A stretch of 62,985 bases of DNA from Phycisphaerae bacterium (GCA_030745875.1 JASLNT010000089.1:1-62985), one strand, 5' to 3'; counted from the first letter of the stretch, positions 43,336-52,990 are shown. The notes: a model not told the origin generated them from the letters alone. Made by a program: numbers and translations.

Positions 43336-45318
43336 ATGAACGCGGCGGCGAAGTTGCTGGAGTTCCACCGCACAGAAGGAGTGGAAAACGCCCAGAACGA
43401 ATTGCTGGTGGTCACCGGCGGTTTAACGCTGGGCGCTTCGCGAATGAGCGGATCCGACAAGCAAACGTACTACAAAATGGGCACTAGCCCAAACGTAGCC
43501 GACACAGCTGAGGATTTCGCCGCAACGCTTACCGCGTTTGGGTGCTGCCACGGCGATACGGCGATGGCTGAGGGTGTCGGGTCTTTGAGGGGATTCTATC
43601 ACCTCGTTGACGCCGGAGTGCCCTTCCCGCATGATCCGTCAGGCGCGTTCATCGGTTACAAGACAGACCACGACCCCGCCCAGCGAGCAACATCTGCAGG
43701 CCCGAAAACATCGAAGTTCATGAGCCAGCGCCTCCAGGCGATCGTCGAGCGGGCTGGCGTGAGAATAATCGACAAACACCCCGTACTGCGGTTCGTCACC
43801 ACAGGCGAAGGCGAAAACAAGCGAATCGTTGCGATGATCTGCCTGGATCTGACCAACCCGAGCGACCGGACGTCGCTGTCGCTGTTCATCGCCGACAACT
43901 GGATACTCGCCGGAGGCGGACCGGGCGAGATATACCAGACCACCGTCTACCCTCGCGGGCAGATAGGAATTCACGGGCCGGCGCTGCAGGCGGGTCTTAC
44001 CGCATGCAATCTCACCGAAAGCCAATACGGTCTGGCGTCGATCAAGTTCCGCTGGAACGTATCGGGCACGTACATGCAGGTGATCCCGCGGATATTCTCA
44101 ACTGACGCCGACGGCGGCGATCAGAGGGAGTTTCTTACCGAATACTTCGATGATATGCGCTCGATGGCCACGAATATCTTCCTCAAAGGCTACCAGTGGC
44201 CTTTTGACGCACAGCGCATAACCGACCGTCAATCGTCGCTGATAGACATGGCCGTTCACCAGGAAACTGTCGTCCGTGGGCGGCGCGTATGGATGGATTT
44301 TCTCCGGAATCCGATTGGCGCCGAGGGTTGGGACGAATTCGACTTAGGCTCTCTTGAGCCCGAAGCAAGCGAATACCTGACTAAAACCGGAGCCTCCCAA
44401 CCCCTGCCGATCGATCGCCTGGCCCACATGAACAGCCCCGCAATCGAACTTTACGCCGAACATGATATTGATCTCCGCTCCGAACCGCTCGAAATCGCCG
44501 TTTGCGCCCAGCACATGAACGGAGGATTCGCCGTCGACAAGTGGTGGCGGAGCAGTATTCCCCACACGTTCGTAATCGGCGAGATGGCCGGCACGCACGG
44601 CGTGAAGCGCCCGGGAGGATCAGCGTTGAACGCCGGACAAGTCGGAGCCCTGCGAGCAGCACAGTATGTCGCCTGCGCATACCCCCGCAAGGCCGGCGGT
44701 GATGACATTACCGATGATGCGGTGACCGGCGCGCTGGACGATACGATCGCCGAGATCAACAACATGCTTGAAGCGTCCGAATCGGCGAGTCAAACGCCCC
44801 GGGATGTAATGGACGAGATTCGCCTGAGAATGACACAGTGCGGGGCGCACCTTCGAAGCCGCCCCGCCGCCCGAGACGCACTGGACGCAGCCGTCAGACA
44901 ATACAAACACCTGTTGTTGGAAGGAATCAAGCTCACCGATCCGGACCAACTGCCTCGGGCGATCGCAGCAATGCAGCAATGCCTGACCCACATCGCGATG
45001 CTGAAAACGATATGCACAATGTTCGAACGAGGCGCGGGCAGTCGGGGAAGCCACTGCATACTCGATGACAATGGAGTTGAAATGCACCCACGGTTGATCG
45101 ATCCGGAAACCGATCGCCCGTACCGTTTCAAACTCGAAAACGAAGCGCTCCGCAACGAGATCGTCGAGATAACCTTCGACGCCCAAGCCGACGACCTGTT
45201 CGAAACGAGCATAGCGTCTCCTCGCCCCATACCCGTAGACGACACGGCGTTTGAACCGGCTTGGGCGCAGTTCCGCAAAGGTGAGATATATGGTGAAGGA
45301 GGTCCGGATGGTGTCTGA
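43336..45318 (+). CDS. FAD-dependent oxidoreductase (fumarate reductase flavoprotein-like), 5' end unusual
   Basis: At least 660 residues of an FAD enzyme of the SdhA/FrdA-like superfamily. Seen: the loop GLTLGASRMSGSDKQTYY near residue 33, NWILAGGGPGE near 190, HMNGGFAVDKWW near 395 and FVIGEMAGTHGVKRPGGSAL near 412 (FAD-binding end), plus ERGAGSRGSH near 555. The problem is the start: the Rossmann motif VIVGAGAAG lies just upstream of this ATG, and the frame stays open back to the stop of the SDR gene at 43240 with no ATG, GTG or TTG. Either a rare start (for example ATC 43261 or ATA 43291) is used or a small sequence error has broken the 5' end. It is 5' to a hypothetical gene it overlaps by 11 bases. 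Confidence 0.75.
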   Translation: MNAAAKLLEFHRTEGVENAQNELLVVTGGLTLGASRMSGSDKQTYYKMGTSPNVADTAEDFAATLTAFGCCHGDTAMAEGVGSLRGFYHLVDAGVPFPHDPSGAFIGYKTDHDPAQRATSAGPKTSKFMSQRLQAIVERAGVRIIDKHPVLRFVTTGEGENKRIVAMICLDLTNPSDRTSLSLFIADNWILAGGGPGEIYQTTVYPRGQIGIHGPALQAGLTACNLTESQYGLASIKFRWNVSGTYMQVIPRIFSTDADGGDQREFLTEYFDDMRSMATNIFLKGYQWPFDAQRITDRQSSLIDMAVHQETVVRGRRVWMDFLRNPIGAEGWDEFDLGSLEPEASEYLTKTGASQPLPIDRLAHMNSPAIELYAEHDIDLRSEPLEIAVCAQHMNGGFAVDKWWRSSIPHTFVIGEMAGTHGVKRPGGSALNAGQVGALRAAQYVACAYPRKAGGDDITDDAVTGALDDTIAEINNMLEASESASQTPRDVMDEIRLRMTQCGAHLRSRPAARDALDAAVRQYKHLLLEGIKLTDPDQLPRAIAAMQQCLTHIAMLKTICTMFERGAGSRGSHCILDDNGVEMHPRLIDPETDRPYRFKLENEALRNEIVEITFDAQADDLFETSIASPRPIPVDDTAFEPAWAQFRKGEIYGEGGPDGV

Positions 45319-45835
45319 CAACAAGGGCGCGGCGCCTAGCGATCCCGAGACCTCCGGCTCCCGCCACCATTACGCCTTCGGGCACATCGCCCTGCGACAA
45401 ATCTGCAAGACCAATCCGCTGGGTTTCTTCGGGGCGATGGCTTCGGAAGACAGAGACCGATTCAGTCGGGAGATATGGGACTCCGTCTGCAAGCACTGCG
45501 ACGAAACCGGGAGCCCTGCATTCACCATCAGCGACGTGAAGATATCGACCCTGCGCGTTGCGGACTACCCCGCCATCCTGATCCGCATGCCTCCTCCTGC
45601 AAACACCGCCGAGGCGCACCTTATCGCGATCGTACTGAAACTGAAGCGAGAGACCACCACACCGCCGGACAACGTGGAGTTCGCCTACTTCACGCTCGAG
45701 AAGGGAGTCGACACGGACGGAACCGAACGAACAGTACTGTGCTCCTGGTCCATGGACGATGTGCATTCCAATTACGGATACGGCCCGCCTGTCGACGAGA
45801 GGGAATTTCTAGCCGCTGTCGAGAAACTGCTCTGA
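45308..45835 (+). CDS. Hypothetical protein in the FAD-oxidoreductase operon
   Basis: A 175-residue soluble-looking protein without signal or membrane segment. It is mixed alpha/beta (FTISDVKISTLRVADYPAIL; IAIVLKLKRETT) with conserved-looking aromatic residues in the C-terminal third. It is not recognised as a known family. The start at 45308 is set by GGAGG 5 bases upstream (45298-45302); the start overlaps the end of the FAD gene. Its operon position suggests a partner of that oxidoreductase, which is inference. Confidence 0.65.
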   Translation: MVSDNKGAAPSDPETSGSRHHYAFGHIALRQICKTNPLGFFGAMASEDRDRFSREIWDSVCKHCDETGSPAFTISDVKISTLRVADYPAILIRMPPPANTAEAHLIAIVLKLKRETTTPPDNVEFAYFTLEKGVDTDGTERTVLCSWSMDDVHSNYGYGPPVDEREFLAAVEKLL

Positions 45836-45850
45836 AAACCGATGGTCGGA

Positions 45851-46444
45851 CTACGGGGTCCGGGCGGATCGCTTCTGATGGGCCAGCGTCCGGATATCGT
45901 CGGCAATTCTCTTGGCCAGGAGATCATCACCGGGCGAACGTTTGCCCGCAGATTTGCGGGAATCATCGGAACTTCCGACACCTATGACCAAGTGCTCCTG
46001 CTTCTTGGAGGCAGTCATCACGTGCTCGTAGGACGTCCAGACGTATTCGGGCTGCCCGGGCTCCGACAGGAGACGCGATACGGTGACAGTAACCACCGGG
46101 TGATACGAACCGCCCGCCTCCTTGAGGATACGAACCGACACCGTCCGGTATATCGGCTGAACGGTGTTCTCCAGAGCTCCCGAGGCGGTGACCTTGTCGC
46201 GCCGCCACAACTCAAAGAAATGCCTGCTTGCCAACGGATGGGAGGTTATCAATCCGGCTCGGCGGTTGCGCTGGTCGACAGTGAAGCGGTAGTCGACGAG
46301 GACTTCCGACGTTGCGTCCCAGACGGATTGGAAGTTCTTCTCAACCGGCGTCATCGCGGACGGAGGAACTATCGGGCGGGTGTGCATTGCGCATCCGCAT
46401 GCGGTCAGTAGAAACACAACAGGTATTATCCGGGAAGATGCCAT
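45851..46444 (-). CDS. Hypothetical lipoprotein
   Basis: A 197-residue protein with a lipobox (LLTAC, residues 12-16). The mature part is beta-rich in the middle (ATSEVLVDYRFTVDQRNRRA; VRILKEAGGSYHPVVTVTV) with a charged C-terminal half that has no repeat. Convergent with the hypothetical gene 15 bases away. No family recognised; an envelope lipoprotein. Confidence 0.75.
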   Translation of the reverse strand: MASSRIIPVVFLLTACGCAMHTRPIVPPSAMTPVEKNFQSVWDATSEVLVDYRFTVDQRNRRAGLITSHPLASRHFFELWRRDKVTASGALENTVQPIYRTVSVRILKEAGGSYHPVVTVTVSRLLSEPGQPEYVWTSYEHVMTASKKQEHLVIGVGSSDDSRKSAGKRSPGDDLLAKRIADDIRTLAHQKRSARTP

Positions 46445-46663
46445 AGTAGCCTTTCAAGCTGTCTGTTCGATTGATCTTGCGGTTTCATTGTATCTTCTCG
46501 GCGCTTGGCGGCAAGAGCGATGCGGTTAAGTTTATTCCACTGATGGCAAGTGGTGGTCGAAATGCGTTAGAATACTCGCGCCGGGCCGCAGGGATACATC
46601 TTCACGACTCGGGCGTTGCGCCCGCCCCTCGGCGACGTTGTACATTACCTACAGGACAATCGC

Positions 46664-47242
46664 ATGCGGATACTGGCGGGAAAATACAAAGGACGTGTCT
46701 TGCTGCCGCCCCCGCAGAAGGCCCAGACACGCCCGATTACCGGGCGAGCGAAGAAATCGCTTTTCGACACGCTTGGTCCGTATCTGGACGGAGCAGTCGT
46801 GCTGGACCTCTACAGCGGTACGGGCACCATGGGCATTGAAGCCTTGTCGCGCGGCGCAGCATGCTGTATTTTCGCCGAGAAGGATCGCAACGTTGTCGCA
46901 CGCCTGAGAAGGAATATCGAGGATTGCGGCGTCGGAGACGTGAGTACTGTTTGGTGCGGTGATATCCCGCTGACGCTCAGACCGCGATTGGCCGGGCTCG
47001 ATCGCGGGCCCGATGTTGCATTTGTCGATCCGCCATACGTCGACACGCGTCACTGGAATTGGAGCAAAGCCGAAGCGAACATCTTCGCCCCTCTGGCCAA
47101 CAAACTCGCCGACGACGGGCTGGTGGTGCTGCGAACGCCCAAGGGCGTGGAGTTGCCCGAATCCCTGGCGGGCCTAACGGAGTTCCGCACGAAGACGTAC
47201 GGCGGGATGATCGTAACGCTGCTGGGCAAAGACGACGACTGA
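46664..47242 (+). CDS. rsmD: 16S rRNA (guanine(966)-N(2))-methyltransferase
   Basis: A 192-residue SAM-dependent methyltransferase. Seen: the family opening RILAGKYKGR, the SAM motif VLDLYSGTGTMGIEALSRGA near residue 46 and the catalytic DPPY near residue 122. It matches RsmD, which methylates G966 of 16S rRNA, in length and order of motifs. AGGA is 8 bases before the ATG. It lies 24 bases before the DUF58 gene. Confidence 0.92.
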   Translation: MRILAGKYKGRVLLPPPQKAQTRPITGRAKKSLFDTLGPYLDGAVVLDLYSGTGTMGIEALSRGAACCIFAEKDRNVVARLRRNIEDCGVGDVSTVWCGDIPLTLRPRLAGLDRGPDVAFVDPPYVDTRHWNWSKAEANIFAPLANKLADDGLVVLRTPKGVELPESLAGLTEFRTKTYGGMIVTLLGKDDD

Positions 47243-47266
47243 ACCGAGCCTTGACGAGACAACTGT

Positions 47267-48175
47267 ATGGACGCGGATAAGAAAACCCCATATCAGTACT
47301 TCGAGCCTTCCAAGATGGCTCGTCTTACGAACCTCAGCCTCACAGTCCGCCATGCGGTCGAGGGCTTCATCTCCGGTTTACACCGTAGCCCCCACAAGGG
47401 TTTCTCGGTCGAATTCGCAGAACATCGCGAATACACGCCCGGAGACGATCTCCGCCACCTCGACTGGGTCGCATGGGCCAGATCGGACCGCTACTACATC
47501 AAACAGTACGAACAGGAAACCAACCTGCGCGCCCATATCCTCCTGGATGTCAGCGCGTCGATGAACTACAAGCACGATGCGAAAATCACCAAATTCACCT
47601 ATTCGTGCTTCCTGGCCGCATGCCTGAGCTATCTGATGTGCCGCCAGCAGGACTCGGTGGGCATGATCGCATTCGACAAGGATGTTCGTTTCCACATCCC
47701 GCCGGCCAGCTCGCCCGCGCACATGGACCGCATCTTCACGGAGTTGGAGGCGATCAGGCCAAGGGGACACACCGCAGTGGCCGACACCTTCCACAATCTC
47801 GCAAACCGAATAGCCAAACGCGGACTGGTGATCGTAATATCAGACCTCTACGACGACCAGTCGGAAATACTCAGGGCGTTGCAGCATTTCGTATTCAAGA
47901 AACACCAGATCATCGTGTTCCACATACTGGACCAGGCCGAACTGGAGTTCCCGTTCACGAAGGTCTCGTCATTCGTAGACATGGAGACCAAGCAGAAGCT
48001 GCAGGTGGACCCGCGATATATAAAACAGGCCTACATTGACGAGATGAACGCATTTATCGATCGCTACCGGCGAGAATGCTCCGGCCGCAAAATCGAGTAC
48101 GTCCTGTCGCCAACGTCAACACCATACGATCGAATGCTTCTCGATTATCTAGCCAGAAGGAAGGCGTTGCGATGA
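47267..48175 (+). CDS. DUF58 domain-containing protein
   Basis: A 302-residue cytoplasmic protein of the DUF58 family: GDDLRHLDWVAWARSDRYY near residue 64 and the VWA-type metal site LLDVSASM near residue 93. No membrane segments are seen. DUF58 proteins work with MoxR AAA+ ATPases and membrane VWA/BatA proteins in protein maturation or stress response. The next gene, overlapping by 4 bases, is the membrane BatA-like partner; the MoxR gene is not in the window, so it may lie elsewhere. Confidence 0.9.
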   Translation: MDADKKTPYQYFEPSKMARLTNLSLTVRHAVEGFISGLHRSPHKGFSVEFAEHREYTPGDDLRHLDWVAWARSDRYYIKQYEQETNLRAHILLDVSASMNYKHDAKITKFTYSCFLAACLSYLMCRQQDSVGMIAFDKDVRFHIPPASSPAHMDRIFTELEAIRPRGHTAVADTFHNLANRIAKRGLVIVISDLYDDQSEILRALQHFVFKKHQIIVFHILDQAELEFPFTKVSSFVDMETKQKLQVDPRYIKQAYIDEMNAFIDRYRRECSGRKIEYVLSPTSTPYDRMLLDYLARRKALR

Positions 48176-50400
48176 TCCTGGCGTTTGGATTTCTGACACC
48201 GTGGCTTTTGGTGGGGGCGGCGGCTATGGCTATACCGTTTGTACTGCACCTGCTGTCGAGCGTGCAGGCCAAAGACATGCCCTTTCCCACGCTGCGGTTC
48301 CTGAAGATGAGTATGGAGAAGACCGCACGAAGGCGGCGCGTGCAGCATTGGTTGCTGCTGTTAATACGCGCCGGACTGCTCCTGCTGCTCGCGATAGCTG
48401 TAGCCGAACCGATCACCCAGGCCTTCGGCGGATGGATGGGCAAGAACAAACAGGCAATCGCGGTTGTTCTGGACAACAGCTACTCGATGGGAGCCAAAGC
48501 CGGTAACGACACGCGCCTGGACCAGGCAAAACTGCACGCCCAGAACCTGCTTACAGGTGAAACACCGCCCGAAAGCGGTGTGGTGCTCACCACCAATGGG
48601 ATCTCACCGATAAGTGAAATGACCAGCGACTGGGCTGCGCTCGGACGAGCGGTCAGGGACACGCCTCTCAGCGGCGGACGCGCGCCACTGCTCCAGAAGA
48701 TCAGGCAGGCCGCACAATTGCTCGCCGACCACGATACAGTATCCCAAAAATCGATCTACGTATTTTCAGATCTGCAGCGAGTGAGCTTCGAGGAAATCGC
48801 CGCCGCCGAAGCTCTGATGGCGAAGAAGGACATCCACGTGATGATCGTAAACACCGCCCCCCAGACCGGGCAGAACATCGGGATAAGCAATCTCGAAGTG
48901 GGCGGAAGACGCATAGTCAACTCCGTGGTGGAAACAACCGCCACAGTCGTAAACTCCTGCCCCGGAGATCGTGAAGTAATGGTCGGCCTGAGACTCCAGG
49001 GCAAGATCACCGGAACCCCGCGCAGGATCACGTTGGCGGGAGCGGGTAAGGACGGCAGCGTAGCGACCGTGCGATTCCTGACATCGGCGGGCTCCATCGC
49101 GGGCGGGAGAACCGGAGATGTGTTTCTTTGCGACGAGCAGAGCGAGCCGTTTAAGGACGACCTGGAGTTGGACAATGTGCGGCGATTCTGTATGACCGTC
49201 GGTGGGCGGGCCAAGGCGCTTATCCTGCGGGGACGAGTCGCGGATGGAGCAACCGTCGCCTCCGACGCATCAACACTGCTGAGAATTGCAACCGATCCAT
49301 GGGAAGGACGCGCCGACGCACCGTGGTCCATCTCGCCTAAACTGATGGATGCAACCGACTTCAAACCGCAGGATCTGGTCGGCGTTGACGCGCTGTTTGC
49401 AACAAATGTACCGGCGTTCACCACCGTCCAGGCCGCAGCCGTCAGCGAATTCGTATCCAGGGGCGGAACTGTGATGCTGTTCCTCGGGCCCGACGTCGAC
49501 GCCGGGGCCTACAACAAGGCGTTCGGGTCGATCCTCCCGGGCAAGATACTCCAACCGGTTGGCCAGGTCGGACCCGACGCCGAAGCAGTGGGAGTATCCG
49601 CGGTCGACATCGCAGACCCCTACCTCAAGGGACTCTTCAAGGAACGCAGCGACTACCTGAGCCCACTGGTCAGGCGATACTTCCGCATGGATCGGACCGG
49701 ACGCGGATCGACCGTGCTGATGGGTCTGGCCAATCGGGATCCTCTCATGCTGACCAAGAGGATAGGGCGCGGGCGATTTACCGTCTGCGCTACGGCCGCC
49801 TCGGGGCAGTGGTCCAACTTCCTGGGCTCAGGAGCCAACGTGATAGTATCGATGGTCATCCGCGCCTGCCTGCTGGCCCCGCAGAACGCCGAAGCGATGG
49901 ACAGCTATCTATGGGGCGCTCAAGTGTCTATACAACCGAAGGACCCCAAACAAGGCAAGGTTAGAGTAACGCTTCCGATGAAGCAGGGCTCAAAGCAGGA
50001 AACCGTGACGCTGGACCTCAACGCCCGGGGTCGGGCGACATTCACGGGCACGAGACGAATTGGCGTATATCACTGGCGGGTCACCGGCCCGGACGCCGAC
50101 GATCCGGGAAACAGAGGCTCGTTCGCCGTGAACCCCAGCGGCGATGAAGCTGATCTTAAGGGTTACAGCACCCCCGGATTCCGCCGAGTGCTGGAGAAAG
50201 CGGGGTTGGAAAAAGTATACGTCGGGTCAACGCTAAAGGAAGTGATGGAATCGGCGGTCGCAGACGCCCAACCCGCCGAGTGGTGGGATGTGGTCTGCAT
50301 CGTAGTGATACTGCTGCTGATCGTTGAAGCCCTCGTAGCCAACCGCAGCGAAAAGACCACCGCGCCAAGTCGCGGTGAATCCCACATTCATGCGACCTGA
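48172..50400 (+). CDS. BatA-like membrane protein with VWA and GATase-like domains
   Basis: A 742-residue membrane protein. The N-terminal double membrane segment (LTPWLLVGAAAMAIPFVLH; LLLLIRAGLLLLLAIAV) with PFPTLRFL between is the BatA/aerotolerance hallmark. A VWA domain follows with VVLDNSYSMG near residue 96 (D-x-S-x-S), then beta-rich and amidotransferase-like regions (VSRGGTVMLFLG near 425), and a last membrane segment near 713 (VVCIVVILLLIVEAL). The ATG at 48172 overlaps the DUF58 stop (ATGA). Function probably with MoxR and DUF58; unproven here. Confidence 0.88.
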   Translation: MILAFGFLTPWLLVGAAAMAIPFVLHLLSSVQAKDMPFPTLRFLKMSMEKTARRRRVQHWLLLLIRAGLLLLLAIAVAEPITQAFGGWMGKNKQAIAVVLDNSYSMGAKAGNDTRLDQAKLHAQNLLTGETPPESGVVLTTNGISPISEMTSDWAALGRAVRDTPLSGGRAPLLQKIRQAAQLLADHDTVSQKSIYVFSDLQRVSFEEIAAAEALMAKKDIHVMIVNTAPQTGQNIGISNLEVGGRRIVNSVVETTATVVNSCPGDREVMVGLRLQGKITGTPRRITLAGAGKDGSVATVRFLTSAGSIAGGRTGDVFLCDEQSEPFKDDLELDNVRRFCMTVGGRAKALILRGRVADGATVASDASTLLRIATDPWEGRADAPWSISPKLMDATDFKPQDLVGVDALFATNVPAFTTVQAAAVSEFVSRGGTVMLFLGPDVDAGAYNKAFGSILPGKILQPVGQVGPDAEAVGVSAVDIADPYLKGLFKERSDYLSPLVRRYFRMDRTGRGSTVLMGLANRDPLMLTKRIGRGRFTVCATAASGQWSNFLGSGANVIVSMVIRACLLAPQNAEAMDSYLWGAQVSIQPKDPKQGKVRVTLPMKQGSKQETVTLDLNARGRATFTGTRRIGVYHWRVTGPDADDPGNRGSFAVNPSGDEADLKGYSTPGFRRVLEKAGLEKVYVGSTLKEVMESAVADAQPAEWWDVVCIVVILLLIVEALVANRSEKTTAPSRGESHIHAT

Positions 50401-50413
50401 ACCGACAAATCCG

Positions 50414-50441
50414 TGTAACGGGTCGGTAGTGTTGTTAGAAT
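50414..50441 (+). promoter_or_regulatory. Promoter of the CCA-adding-type gene (leaderless)
   Basis: TGTAAC (50414-50419), 16-base spacer, TAGAAT (50436-50441). Seven bases later is the ATG at 50449, so transcription would begin at the start codon itself. There is no Shine-Dalgarno. Confidence 0.4.
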
Positions 50442-50448
50442 CTCGATA

Positions 50449-51675
50449 ATGGCTGCTAAAGGTACAAAATCTACGGCCCTATGGGTGCTCAGACGCCTTC
50501 GTCAAGCCGGGCACGAAGCCCTGTTGGCTGGAGGATGCGTACGGGATATGCTTCTGGGACGCAAATGCTCGGACTACGATCTTGCGACTTCCGCCGAGCC
50601 GGATGAAGTTCGCAAGCTCTTCAAACGCGTGTTGATGATCGGGGCCAAATTCGGAGTGGTGATGGTCATCCACAATCACCGCCAGGTCGAGGTGACCACG
50701 TTTCGCAGCGACACGAGCTACAGCGACGGACGACGCCCCGACGGAGTCTCCTTCACAACCGCAGAGGAAGACGCACAGAGACGCGATTTCACCATCAACG
50801 GGATGTTTTACGATCCAGCGGACGACAAGGTGATAGACTACGTCGACGGCGGGAAGGATCTCGATCGGAAGATCATTCGGACCATCGGCTCACCCGACCG
50901 CAGATTCGCTGAGGATTACCTGCGAATGATCCGGGCCGTCAGGTTCGCTGTCAGGCTGGGTTTCGCCATCGACAGCGCCACCGCCCGGGCGATCGAGAAG
51001 TACGCTCCGAAAATATCGACGATAAGCGGCGAGCGAATTTGCGATGAACTGTCCAAAATGCTCTCTGAGCGATCGGCGGGATTGGCGATGGAAACACTTG
51101 ATCGGGTTGGCCTGGCGCCTTCGGTGCTCGGCGAGCTGTTCGAGCCCGAAGACCTCTGGGCCCGCGCCGTTCTGCGCGTCCAGGCCGTAAGCTCCCACGG
51201 CGATATGGTGCTCACGATGGCCGCATTGCTGGGAGAATTGACCCCAAATGTGATTTCTCGAATCATCCGACGATGGGGAGCATCAAACGAACTGAAAAAC
51301 GCCCTGCGGTGGCTGGTGGGAAATCTGGGGCGATGGCGTGAGGCGGCCGATATGCAGCTTTGCGACTTCAAGCGGCTGATGGCGAGCGAACATTTCGCCC
51401 GCCTGCTGATCCTGTGGCGATTTGAGGAGCAAACCGCCTCGGGCGGGCGCAAACTCTGCAAACGTATCTCCGCAAGAGCGAAAACCATACCGCCCGAACA
51501 GATCGCGCCGAAACCAATGGTCAGCGGGGCCGATCTGATGACAATGGGCCTGAGTGAAAGCCCCCTCCTCGGACGGATCGCCTCGGACCTCTACGACGCT
51601 CAACTCAACGAAGAATTCAGTTCGCGAAGACAGGCCCTCGCCGCAGCCGGAAAACTCATCGCGCAAAGCGAATAA
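50449..51675 (+). CDS. CCA tRNA nucleotidyltransferase / poly(A) polymerase family
   Basis: A 408-residue class II nucleotidyltransferase. Seen: GGCVRDMLLGRKCSDYDLATSA near residue 26 with the two metal-binding Asp (DYD), then EVTTFRSD near 82 and RRDFTINGMFYDP near 108, followed by the RNA-binding AEDYLRMIRAVRFA near 154. These motifs are shared by CCA-adding enzymes and bacterial poly(A) polymerase I; the sequence alone does not separate them. The transcript looks leaderless. Confidence 0.9.
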   Translation: MAAKGTKSTALWVLRRLRQAGHEALLAGGCVRDMLLGRKCSDYDLATSAEPDEVRKLFKRVLMIGAKFGVVMVIHNHRQVEVTTFRSDTSYSDGRRPDGVSFTTAEEDAQRRDFTINGMFYDPADDKVIDYVDGGKDLDRKIIRTIGSPDRRFAEDYLRMIRAVRFAVRLGFAIDSATARAIEKYAPKISTISGERICDELSKMLSERSAGLAMETLDRVGLAPSVLGELFEPEDLWARAVLRVQAVSSHGDMVLTMAALLGELTPNVISRIIRRWGASNELKNALRWLVGNLGRWREAADMQLCDFKRLMASEHFARLLILWRFEEQTASGGRKLCKRISARAKTIPPEQIAPKPMVSGADLMTMGLSESPLLGRIASDLYDAQLNEEFSSRRQALAAAGKLIAQSE

Positions 51676-51678
51676 GAA

Positions 51679-51710
51679 AGCCCGGGCTCCTCGAAAGGGA
51701 AACCCGGGCT
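51679..51710. terminator. Bidirectional hairpin between CCA-type gene and fabF
   Basis: AGCCCGGG (51679-51686) and CCCGGGCT (51703-51710) form an 8-base stem with a 16-base loop. It lies between two convergent genes and could end both transcripts. No T-run follows. Confidence 0.5.
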
Positions 51711-51736
51711 GAATCTCTCTGTCGGTTGCGTACAGG

Positions 51737-52990
51737 TCAGTCCTGCATTTTCCTGATCAGGAGGCAGGCGTTGTGTCCGCCAAAACCGAAGCTGTTGGAA
51801 AGTGCGATCTTGATGTCCATTTCACGCGGTGTCAGCGGGCAGTAGTCCAGGTCGCAACCTTCATCAGGGTTTTCGAGGTTCAGCGTGGGCGGTATCACGC
51901 CGTTCTTGATCGCCATCGCCGAAGCGATGATTTCCACTCCGCCTGAAGCTCCCAGCAGGTGGCCTGTAGCGCTCTTGGTCGATGAGACCACCAGCCCCTC
52001 GGCGGCATGCTGCCCGAATACTTGTTTTACGGCGCCCGTCTCCGCCAGGTCGCCAAGTTGCGTGCTGGTTCCATGTGCGTTTATGTAGTCCACATCGTCC
52101 GCGTTTACCTGTCCGTCCTCAAGGCAACGTTTCATCGCCAGCGTGGCTCCGCCTCCCTCGGGATCCGGTGCGGTAATATGGTGCGCATCGCCGCTGGCTC
52201 CGTATCCCACGAGTTCCGCATAGATATCGGAGCCCCGGGCTCTTGCGTGTTCGAGTTCCTCCAGAACGATCACACCAGCGCCTTCAGCCAACAGGAACCC
52301 GTCTCGATCCTTGTCAAACGGTCTGGAAGCCCGCTCGGGCTCATCATTCCGGGTGGACAGACCTCTCAGTGAACAGAAGCTCGCCAATCCCACTCGGGTA
52401 AGAGCGGCTTCGGCGCCTCCGGTGATTGCAATATCCGCCTCGTTGCGCATGACCAACTTGCACGCCTCGCCAATGGAATTCGCCGCCGATGCGCAAGCGG
52501 TGACCACCGAGAAGTTGGGGCCTTGCAATCCCCAGATAATCGAGATCGTACCGCTGGCGGCGTTTGCCATCAGCTTTGGAACGGTAAACGGGCTTACGCG
52601 GCTCGGTCCGCCCTTGAGCATTCTCTCGGTCTGCGTTTCGAGTTCCTGCAACCCCCCAATACCGCTCCCGACGATAACCGCGCATCGCCGCGGGTCCTCG
52701 TCGTCGAAGTTCAGTCCGCTGTCCTCGACGGCTTCAATAGACGCCTGTACGGCGAACTGCGCAAAGCGATCGAGCCGTTTGGACTCTCGGGGAGAGTAGG
52801 ATTCGGACTCCACGCGCGTCCAGTCCTTCACCTCTCCGCCTATCTTGGAGGTAAATGGAGTTGGATCGAAACGCTCAATCCGGCTGATCCCGCTCTTGCA
52901 GGCCATCAGTGCGTCCCAATAGGCCTTGACCGAGCGCGCCAGCGGATTAACCGTACCCATACCCGTTATAACAACGCGGCGTCTGGCCAT
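51737..52990 (-). CDS. fabF: 3-oxoacyl-[ACP] synthase II
   Basis: A 417-residue condensing enzyme that elongates acyl-ACP with malonyl-ACP. The catalytic triad is visible: Cys in VVTACASAANSIGEA near residue 167, and the two His in INAHGTSTQLGD near 308 and SATGHLLGASGG near 343. AAGGAG is upstream of the ATG at 52990; the longer frame to 53062 includes the acpP end and is unlikely. It is the last gene of the fab cluster, 31 bases after acpP. Confidence 0.95.
   Translation of the reverse strand: MARRRVVITGMGTVNPLARSVKAYWDALMACKSGISRIERFDPTPFTSKIGGEVKDWTRVESESYSPRESKRLDRFAQFAVQASIEAVEDSGLNFDDEDPRRCAVIVGSGIGGLQELETQTERMLKGGPSRVSPFTVPKLMANAASGTISIIWGLQGPNFSVVTACASAANSIGEACKLVMRNEADIAITGGAEAALTRVGLASFCSLRGLSTRNDEPERASRPFDKDRDGFLLAEGAGVIVLEELEHARARGSDIYAELVGYGASGDAHHITAPDPEGGGATLAMKRCLEDGQVNADDVDYINAHGTSTQLGDLAETGAVKQVFGQHAAEGLVVSSTKSATGHLLGASGGVEIIASAMAIKNGVIPPTLNLENPDEGCDLDYCPLTPREMDIKIALSNSFGFGGHNACLLIRKMQD

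Noticed and set aside
48076..48171. Upstream extension of the BatA-like protein.
   Set aside because: The ATGA overlap at 48172 and the BatA opening show the true start; the extension overlaps the DUF58 gene.
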